Below are positions 1-5,244 of a stretch of DNA of 10,922 bases, piece by piece (position 1 is the first letter of the stretch; the number at the start of each line of letters is the position of its first letter). The position numbers were made by a program, and so were the translations under genes. Source of the stretch: Polaromonas sp. (GTDB taxonomy: Bacteria; Pseudomonadota; Gammaproteobacteria; Burkholderiales; Burkholderiaceae_C); the NCBI GenBank assembly GCA_023259235.1, contig JAHFQQ010000103.1:1-10922 (forward strand), in the 5' to 3' direction. The notes under the pieces were generated by a model. It ran no database searches and was not told where the DNA came from. It saw only the letters and a program-made list of their open reading frames with translations.

Positions 1-1833
1 AAGAAGATTCAAGTGCCGGCCGGCAATCCGGATCGCGGTGCGAACAAACGGATACTGGTGGTCGGTGGCGGTATGTCGGGCCTGACTGCCGCGATCGAGG
101 TGGCGGAAACCGGCTATGAGGTCCTGGTTGTCGAAAAGGAACGGGAACTGGGTGGCTGGGCAGCCAAGCTGTGGAAGCGTGTCCCGTTTCGTGAACCGTT
201 TACCGAACCGCAGGACCCCGGCATTGTCGAATTGATCGCCCGTGTCATGGCGCATCCGCGCATCAGCGTGCACCTGAGCTCCATACTGGCCGAAACGGCC
301 GGCGCACCGGGCCGCTTCGCGGCAAAAATTGCCCAGGAAAGCGGCGCTGTGACCGAGGAGCGCGTCGGCGCCATCATCCAGTCCAGCGGTTTTTCGACCT
401 ATGACCTGTCCAGTTTGCCGGAACTCGGCGGCGGCCTGCCCGGCGTGGTCGATCAGGCCGGCCTGGAGGCGCTCGCCCGTGTGGCCAATGGGGCGGTCAT
501 TCAGCGCGCCGATGGCCGCGCGGTGCAAAGCGTGGTGTTCGTCCAGTGCGCCGGGCAGCGCGATGCGACAGGCACGCATTTGCCGTATTGCTCCGGCCAT
601 TGCTGCGCGACCAGTATCAAGCAGGCGATGTATTTCAAGGATGCCAATCCTGGCGTCGAGACGATGGTGCTCTACACCGATCTGCGCATGCCGGGCATGG
701 GGGAGGACTTTTACCGCAGTGCACAGCGCAAGGGCGTGATCTTTACCAAGGGGAAGGTCAGCAAAGTCAATGCCGAAGGTGCTGGCTGTACCGTGAATTT
801 CCGTGACCTGATCCTGGATGAGGACACTGCCGTTACTGCTGATCTCGTGGTCCTCGCGACCGGTCAGGTTCCAAACTCGGGCGTGAACATCGACTTGTCC
901 GATGAACAGCAAACCGGAGTCAGGCCCATTTCCATTTTGAACCTGACCTATCGCCAGGGGAAGGATTTGCCGCAGCTCAAGGCAGGCTTGTCCGATTCAC
1001 ACTTCATCTGTTTCCCTTATGAGACGCGGCGCACCGGAATCTATGCAGCAGGACCGGTGCGGCGGCCGATGGACCTGCTGCAGGCCACCGACGATGCCAC
1101 CGGCGCTGCACTCAAAGCCATCCAGGCAGTGGAGAACGCGGCGCAGGGCCGGGCCGCGCACCCGCGCTCAGGTGACTTGTCGTACCCTATCGTGCGGCTG
1201 GAGGGCTGCACCCAGTGCAAGCGCTGCACGGTGGAGTGCCCATTCGGTGCCATTGACGAGGACGAACGGCGCTTTCCGGTGTTCAACGAATCGCGCTGTC
1301 GGCGCTGCGGTACCTGCATGGGCGCCTGTCCTGTGCGCGTGATTTCGTTTGAGAACTACTCCGTGGATAGCGTGGGCAGTCAGATCAAGTCACTCGACAT
1401 GCCCGACGAGTTTTCCGAGCGGCCACGCATCCTGCTGCTGGCCTGCGAGAACGACGCCTACCCGGCGCTCGACATGGCGGGCCTCTCGCGCACCGTCTAT
1501 TCCGCCTTTGTGCGCGCCATTCCGGTGCGTTGCCTCGGCTCGGTCAATTCAATCTGGATTACCGATGCACTCAACGGCGGCTGGGATGGCGTCATGCTGA
1601 TGGGTTGCAAGAAGGGCGATGATTACCAGTGTCACTTTGTCAAGGGCTCGGAGCTGGCGCATTACCGCATGAGCAAGATCGACGACACGCTCAAGCAACT
1701 GGGCCTGGAGACCGATCGCGTGGTCAGCTACGAGGTGGCGATCACCGACAGCCAGCGTGTGGCGGCACTCATCAATGACTACGCAGCCAAGATCAAGGAG
1801 ATCGGGATGTCGCCGATGAAAGGATTCAACTGA
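1..1833 (+). CDS. qmoB: QmoB-like HdrA flavoprotein, 5'-truncated by window edge
   Basis: This is the flavin and iron-sulfur subunit of a quinone-interacting membrane-bound oxidoreductase (Qmo)-type complex, the expected electron partner of APS reductase. About 610 codons are visible. The frame is open to base 1, and QmoB proteins are longer (roughly 740-760 residues), so the true start lies upstream and the GTG at 13 is not the start. Visible residues (numbered from base 1): an FAD-binding motif VVGGGMSGLTAA near 20-30; the HdrA signature with clustered cysteines (VQCAG near 182, YCSGHCC near 196-202); two [4Fe-4S] ferredoxin motifs, CTQCKRCTVECP (403-414) and CRRCGTCMGACP (433-444); and an MvhD-like C-terminal domain with cysteines in LLACEND, VRCLGS and GCKKGDDYQC. 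The MvhD tail separates QmoB from the shorter QmoA, which probably lies just upstream. Its stop overlaps the hdrC start (TGATG), so the two are translationally coupled. A generic HdrA is the alternative name. Confidence 0.9.
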   Translation, partial: KKIQVPAGNPDRGANKRILVVGGGMSGLTAAIEVAETGYEVLVVEKERELGGWAAKLWKRVPFREPFTEPQDPGIVELIARVMAHPRISVHLSSILAETAGAPGRFAAKIAQESGAVTEERVGAIIQSSGFSTYDLSSLPELGGGLPGVVDQAGLEALARVANGAVIQRADGRAVQSVVFVQCAGQRDATGTHLPYCSGHCCATSIKQAMYFKDANPGVETMVLYTDLRMPGMGEDFYRSAQRKGVIFTKGKVSKVNAEGAGCTVNFRDLILDEDTAVTADLVVLATGQVPNSGVNIDLSDEQQTGVRPISILNLTYRQGKDLPQLKAGLSDSHFICFPYETRRTGIYAAGPVRRPMDLLQATDDATGAALKAIQAVENAAQGRAAHPRSGDLSYPIVRLEGCTQCKRCTVECPFGAIDEDERRFPVFNESRCRRCGTCMGACPVRVISFENYSVDSVGSQIKSLDMPDEFSERPRILLLACENDAYPALDMAGLSRTVYSAFVRAIPVRCLGSVNSIWITDALNGGWDGVMLMGCKKGDDYQCHFVKGSELAHYRMSKIDDTLKQLGLETDRVVSYEVAITDSQRVAALINDYAAKIKEIGMSPMKGFN

Positions 1834-2486
1834 TGCAAGCGCTGCAGACTACAGAATCAACGAGGAGCGATGCAAATGCCGCTGCGTCGGCACGCTACCG
1901 CAACAACTTTCTCAAGGAGATCGAGGCCCAGGTCGAGGATGGCGAATGGGTCAAGATGTGCATGCAGTGCGGTGTCTGCGCAGGTTCCTGTCCGCTGGGC
2001 TCCCATTGGGAGCACACGCCGCAAAAAATTTTCATGATGATCCGTGCCGGCAGGCGTGATGATGTGCTCCGCTCCGACTCCATGTGGATGTGTACGTCCT
2101 GCTACAACTGTGTCGTGCGTTGCCCGCGCAAACTGCCGATCACGCAAATCATGCACGGCATCGCCAGCTATGCGCACAAGCTTGACCTGGCTCCAAAGAT
2201 GCAGCCAACGCGCGATTTTTCCCTGCTGTTCTGGAACAACTGCACCAAGACCGGACGGGTCAATGAACTCAAATTGACCCTGGGGCTGTACTTCAAGGAT
2301 GGCTTGGTGGCCGGTATAAAAAAAGGCTGGAGCATGCGCAATATTGGCCTGGGACTCGTCAAAGCGGGGCGACTCAATCCCTTCGAACTATTCGGTGGCC
2401 ACCGGTGCAAGGGCCAGCAGGGCATTACCGCGATGCTGAAGAAGGCACGGGATATCGAAGACCAGCGCAAGCGCGCAATAAGCTAA
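1833..2486 (+). CDS. hdrC: HdrC-like iron-sulfur subunit (QmoC replacement)
   Basis: This is a 217-residue soluble electron-transfer protein of the heterodisulfide reductase subunit C type. Two complete [4Fe-4S] motifs are visible, C43-x2-C46-x2-C49-x3-C53 followed by Pro, and C87-x2-C90-x2-C93-x3-C97 followed by Pro, with the usual helical tail. There is no hydrophobic segment, so it lacks the cytochrome b-like HdrE part fused to this domain in true QmoC. The ATG at 1833 overlaps the qmoB stop by one base and has a good ribosome binding site (AAAGGA, 1819-1824). With the following HdrB it would take the place of QmoC, as described for some sulfur oxidizers and Gram-positive sulfate reducers. 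The assignment to HdrC is firm; its direct partnership with AprBA is inferred from gene context. Confidence 0.9.
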   Translation: MQALQTTESTRSDANAAASARYRNNFLKEIEAQVEDGEWVKMCMQCGVCAGSCPLGSHWEHTPQKIFMMIRAGRRDDVLRSDSMWMCTSCYNCVVRCPRKLPITQIMHGIASYAHKLDLAPKMQPTRDFSLLFWNNCTKTGRVNELKLTLGLYFKDGLVAGIKKGWSMRNIGLGLVKAGRLNPFELFGGHRCKGQQGITAMLKKARDIEDQRKRAIS

Positions 2487-2497
2487 GGAAGCCCGAC

Positions 2498-3400
2498 ATG
2501 GCCAAAAAAGAATACGCGTTTTATCCCGGCTGCTCGTCACAGCTCAAGGCGTCTGCCGCCAATTACCTGGTGTCTGTCAACTCGATGTGCAAGACCCTGG
2601 ACGTCGGGCTCACGACTATTCCCGACTGGAACTGCTGCAGTGCGTCAATTGGCTATGCCGGTGGCGGAGAACTCGAGCGGCTGGTCCTGAACGCGCGCAA
2701 CTTCACGCTGTCGGAAACGCACCTGCCGGGTCGGGACATTGTTGCCACCTGTGCCGCCTGCTGGCTCAATGCGCGCGAAGCCAAGGAAAAGCTTGACGCC
2801 AGCGCGCAGTTGCTCGCCGACACAAATAGTGCATTGAAAGAAGCAGGGCTTACTTATACGGGCAGTGCTCCGGTACGTCACATGGTCGAAGTCCTGATTG
2901 AGGACTTTGGGTACGACGAACTGAAGAAGCCGGCTGTCAAGTCACTTGAAGGTATCAAGTTTGCCGGATATGTGGGTTGCCAGACCAACCGCCCGTTCGG
3001 CATTGATGGTGAGTCGTTCGAAAACCCAATGTATCTCGACAAGCTGGTTGAAACAGTGGGCGGCGAGGCCCTTGCGAACTATGACCAGAAGGTGACCTGC
3101 TGTGGTGGAGCGCTGGCCTTTTCCGAACCTGAAAAAAGTCAGAAGCAGATTCGTGACATCGTCGAATCTGCCTACGATCACGGCGCTGACATGATTGTCA
3201 CCCCGTGCCCGCTGTGCCAGGCCAATGTTGAGGTTTATCAGTCCGAGATCAACCGGAAACAGGGCACGAAGTTGAATATGCCAGTGCTCTACTACTCACA
3301 ACTCATGACGGTGGCTTATGGCGGCTCCATCAAGGAAGCCGGCCTGGATGGACACCTGATTCAACCAACTCGGTTGCAGGAGATTGCTTCCAAGAAATGA
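2498..3400 (+). CDS. hdrB: HdrB-like subunit with two CCG domains
   Basis: This is a 300-residue HdrB-family protein. In methanogen HdrB the two cysteine-rich CCG domains hold noncubane [4Fe-4S] clusters that act on disulfides. Both motifs are complete here: C12, C46-C47, C85, C88 in the N-terminal half and C161, C201-C202, C237, C240 in the C-terminal half, the second with CCGGA and CPLC cores. The ATG at 2498 follows the hdrC stop by 11 bases with an AAGGAAG ribosome binding site (2485-2491). An upstream in-frame start at 2405 lies inside hdrC and would add 31 residues foreign to the family, so it was not used. With QmoB and HdrC it forms a soluble Qmo-Hdr module. Whether it acts on quinone, ferredoxin or a thiol/disulfide cannot be told from sequence. 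Confidence 0.9.
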   Translation: MAKKEYAFYPGCSSQLKASAANYLVSVNSMCKTLDVGLTTIPDWNCCSASIGYAGGGELERLVLNARNFTLSETHLPGRDIVATCAACWLNAREAKEKLDASAQLLADTNSALKEAGLTYTGSAPVRHMVEVLIEDFGYDELKKPAVKSLEGIKFAGYVGCQTNRPFGIDGESFENPMYLDKLVETVGGEALANYDQKVTCCGGALAFSEPEKSQKQIRDIVESAYDHGADMIVTPCPLCQANVEVYQSEINRKQGTKLNMPVLYYSQLMTVAYGGSIKEAGLDGHLIQPTRLQEIASKK

Positions 3401-3406
3401 TTCTTC

Positions 3407-3512
3407 GCCGGGCTGTATGCCCGACCGGGCATCTGTGTCGGGATGCGCGCCCGATGGCGCAGTAACTTTTTTTGCATTCGCCAAAAGAAAGTGACCAAAG
3501 GCGACCCGGATT
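3407..3512. repeat. GC-rich palindromic intergenic element, probably dispersed
   Basis: Several overlapping inverted repeats are packed here: CGGGC (3409-3413) with GCCCG (3419-3423); CCCGAC (3420-3425) with GTCGGG (3437-3442); and an imperfect hairpin whose arms are GTAACTTTTTTTG (3462-3474) and CAAAAGAAAGTGAC (3482-3495), followed by GGCGACCC. From memory, sequences of this form (GTAACTTTC, GCTTCGCCAAAAGAAAG, GTAACCAAA, GGCGACCC) occur in many copies downstream of genes in Betaproteobacteria and Xanthomonas relatives. It sits immediately after the hdrB stop, where it may also end or stabilise the transcript. The dispersed nature cannot be shown from a single copy. Confidence 0.5.
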
Positions 3513-3588
3513 CGCTGGTTATGCGGGCAAGATGCGTTGGCCCACCAACATAAACAGGATTGCATTGTCCGGCGCGGTCGATGTGAAG

Positions 3589-3690
3589 AGTACCATCAAA
3601 AGCACGTTGTACTTTACTATTAGTTTGATAGCTGTTTACCCATATTTGATGTGGGCTAGAACTACTTTTTGGTTCATAATTTAGCCCGGC
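3589..3690. repeat. AT-rich intergenic element resembling a Comamonadaceae repeat
   Basis: The core reads TTTGATAGCTG, a spacer, then GGGCTAGA and a TTTTT run. This resembles, from memory, a short intergenic element found in many copies in Rhodoferax, Polaromonas, Acidovorax and Comamonas genomes (form: xTxATAGCTG, about 20 bases, GGGCTAGAxxC). Its base composition is clearly more AT-rich than the flanking genes. Only one copy is in the window, so repetition and taxonomic meaning are inferred. Confidence 0.35.
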
Positions 3691-3765
3691 TTGGCGCTCG
3701 AGCAGTAACGTGTTGACAGCCCCGTCGGAGAGACCGGTACCCACCGCCAGCGTTATATGGATATA

Positions 3766-3782
3766 GCAAAGTTGTTCTTTGC
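3766..3782 (+). promoter_or_regulatory. Leader hairpin 1 upstream of rhodanese gene
   Basis: A perfect 6-bp inverted repeat, GCAAAG (3766-3771) and CTTTGC (3777-3782), has a 5-base loop. It lies three bases before a longer hairpin, so the two form a tandem structure in the presumed 5' untranslated leader. CTTTG (3777-3781) could instead pair with CAAAG (3793-3797), giving an alternative fold. Confidence 0.4.
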
Positions 3783-3785
3783 CAC

Positions 3786-3816
3786 CCTGGGCCAAAGCGG
3801 CACAATTTGGCCCAGG
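3786..3816 (+). promoter_or_regulatory. Leader hairpin 2 covering the rhodanese ribosome binding site
   Basis: A perfect 11-bp inverted repeat, CCTGGGCCAAA (3786-3796) and TTTGGCCCAGG (3806-3816), encloses a 9-base loop. The right arm includes most of the CAGGAG ribosome binding site (3813-3818), so in RNA the stem would hide it. No T-run follows, so it is not a normal terminator. As DNA it could equally be an operator for a dimeric repressor. Confidence 0.55.
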
Positions 3817-3824
3817 AGTTACCG

Positions 3825-4214
3825 ATGGACCATATCACCACGCAACAGGCCTTTGATGCCCTTCAGGCCGATCCGAACGCGTTGCTGATCGATTGCCGCA
3901 CGGAAGACGAGTTCTATTACGTCGGCCACCCGGTCGGCGCGGTCAATATCGCCTGGAATACCGCGCCGGATTTTGAGGTCAATCCGCATTTTTGCGACTC
4001 TGCCTTGCGCATGGCCGGACGCAAGGACCGGCCGATTATTCTGATTTGCCGTAGCGGCAAGCGATCAATGGATGCGGGAGCTGCCCTGGAAACGGAAGGC
4101 TTTACCAATGTGCGCAATGTGCTTGAGGGGTTTGAGGGCGATTTGGACCCACAACACCACCGCGGCACACTGGGCGGTTGGCGCATGCATGGTCTGCCCT
4201 GGAGGCAACTTTAA
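3825..4214 (+). CDS. Single-domain rhodanese sulfurtransferase
   Basis: This 129-residue protein is a stand-alone rhodanese domain, which carries sulfane sulfur as a persulfide on its active-site cysteine. Visible are the LLIDCRTEDEF strand-helix near 20-30, the GHPVGAVNIAW motif near 34-44, and the active-site loop starting at C75 (CRSGKRS). There is no signal peptide, so it is cytoplasmic. The ATG at 3825 has a CAGGAG ribosome binding site 6-12 bases upstream. An in-frame TTG at 3807 lies inside a hairpin and lacks a site, so it was not used. It stands between the Qmo-Hdr operon and the sat-apr operon, which suggests a role in moving sulfur during oxidation, but the substrate cannot be inferred. 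It ends 6 bases from the convergent YkgJ-type gene. Confidence 0.88.
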   Translation: MDHITTQQAFDALQADPNALLIDCRTEDEFYYVGHPVGAVNIAWNTAPDFEVNPHFCDSALRMAGRKDRPIILICRSGKRSMDAGAALETEGFTNVRNVLEGFEGDLDPQHHRGTLGGWRMHGLPWRQL

Positions 4215-4220
4215 GCCGGG

Positions 4221-5123
4221 TCAGTGTTCCGGGTTCTCATACATCCCGTCCTGCTCCGCAGCGCGTCGCGCCGCGGCTTCGATTTCGAGACGCTGCATCC
4301 TCTCCTGGTGACGCAGATGTCGTTCCTGCGCCGCTTCCTGACACAGCGGGATTGATTCCTCGCCGAACAGGACTTGCCTGAGAAAACGGAAACCGAACTG
4401 CATCAACTCCACGTCGTCGCAGAGGATGTCTTTCATTTCCTGCGCTGGCAAGTCGTAGAGTCTATTGAAACTTTCGCTTGCCACGAACTGGCTGAAACGG
4501 TCGATGTCGTAGCAAACCATGAAAAACAGTTCCAGGCTGCGCCTGGAGGGCTTGCCGATGCTCGGGCCGGAGGATTTCTTCTTCAGGATCAACTGGCGCC
4601 AGCCTCGCGCCAGCTCGTCATATTGGTCCAGCCCCTGTTCCTTGCGGTAGTTGGCCACACTGATTCTCCGCGGCTCCTTGTGACCCAGGCAGTGCGTTTC
4701 TTCCACCAATGCGTAGGAGGCCCGGTCGGTGTACTCGTCCTGCCGTCGCAGCGACAGCAGCGCGACAGGGTAGTAGCGGCAGGCAGTCGGACGATCTTCG
4801 TAGACGCTGCAACCTTCCGGTGTCATGAACTGGCAGGCCGTGCCATTGGTAACCGGCCGCAGTTTGACGCCGGCAATACTGCTCTGCTCCATCTCGTAGG
4901 GGATGGTGTATTTCTGCAGGAACTCACCTGAGCTCGTCTCGAAGCGGCGCTTCAGGCGCAGGATGTCATAGGGCGTCAGCGAGATGTCGATGTTGCTGCA
5001 GCAGGCGTTCCAGCAAGCAATGCCTTTGCGGCACTGAAACTGGATCACTTTGCTCGCATCGAAGGTCTGCGGTACCACCGGGTTGCCGGGGATGGGCAGA
5101 TTCAGGGATTTGTCGTCATCCAT
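4221..5123 (-). CDS. YkgJ-family cysteine-cluster protein
   Basis: This 300-residue protein has the CxxxxxCxxxCC cluster of the YkgJ/UPF0153 family (C31, C37, C41, C42) plus further cysteines C97, C105 and C115 in the contexts TACQF, EGCSVYEDRP and TACRYYP. Such proteins are thought to bind a metal or Fe-S cluster, but their function is unproven. The last ~35 residues (about 262-293) are rich in E, R, A and Q and look like a charged helix or coiled coil. The ATG at 5123 (MDDDKSLN) was chosen because longer in-frame extensions, back to about 5429, would run through the aprA terminator and into aprA itself. The ribosome binding site is weak (AAGG about 12 bases upstream). It follows aprA on the same strand after a 121-base gap holding a terminator, so it probably has its own promoter or depends on read-through. 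A maturation role for Fe-S or Apr proteins is only a guess. Confidence 0.85.
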   Translation of the reverse strand: MDDDKSLNLPIPGNPVVPQTFDASKVIQFQCRKGIACWNACCSNIDISLTPYDILRLKRRFETSSGEFLQKYTIPYEMEQSSIAGVKLRPVTNGTACQFMTPEGCSVYEDRPTACRYYPVALLSLRRQDEYTDRASYALVEETHCLGHKEPRRISVANYRKEQGLDQYDELARGWRQLILKKKSSGPSIGKPSRRSLELFFMVCYDIDRFSQFVASESFNRLYDLPAQEMKDILCDDVELMQFGFRFLRQVLFGEESIPLCQEAAQERHLRHQERMQRLEIEAAARRAAEQDGMYENPEH

Positions 5124-5185
5124 TGCAGCAGATACCTTGTTGAACGTCCATTGGGCCGCGTGAAAACCGTTGTCGTCAAGAAACA

Positions 5186-5211
5186 GGCCGGACGCCTTGC
5201 GGCGTCCGGCC
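5186..5211 (-). terminator. Rho-independent terminator after aprA
   Basis: A perfect 11-bp GC-rich stem, GGCCGGACGCC (5186-5196) and GGCGTCCGGCC (5201-5211), closes on a 4-base loop. On the minus strand it is followed by a short T-rich stretch (TGTTTCTTG). It begins 33 bases after the aprA TAA, which fits the end of the sat-aprBA transcript. The imperfect T-run suggests some read-through to the YkgJ-type gene is possible. Confidence 0.8.
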
Positions 5212-5244
5212 CTTGCTACTCTACGCGATTGAACGCGCAGGAGC

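Larger units (their letters stand above)
3401..3824. other. Intergenic region between hdrB and rhodanese gene
   Basis: No credible gene is visible over 424 bases. Short open frames here lack ribosome binding sites and protein-like composition. The stretch holds a GC-rich multi-hairpin element (about 3407-3512), a second AT-rich element (about 3589-3690), and two hairpins directly before the rhodanese gene (3766-3816). A TTGACA at 3713-3718 matches a -35 box, but no good -10 box lies 16-18 bases downstream, so no promoter is called. Confidence 0.7.

Noticed and set aside
3472..3684. A 70-codon plus-strand frame in the hdrB-rhodanese gap
   Set aside because: It lies within the two repeat-like elements, with no ribosome binding site; the hydrophobic end comes from AT-rich repeat sequence.
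3361..3795. A 144-codon minus-strand frame
   Set aside because: It overlaps the hdrB end, the repeat elements and the leader hairpins, and has no recognisable domain.
4374..4931. A 185-codon plus-strand open frame
   Set aside because: It is antisense to the YkgJ-type gene, whose cysteine cluster and start are convincing.
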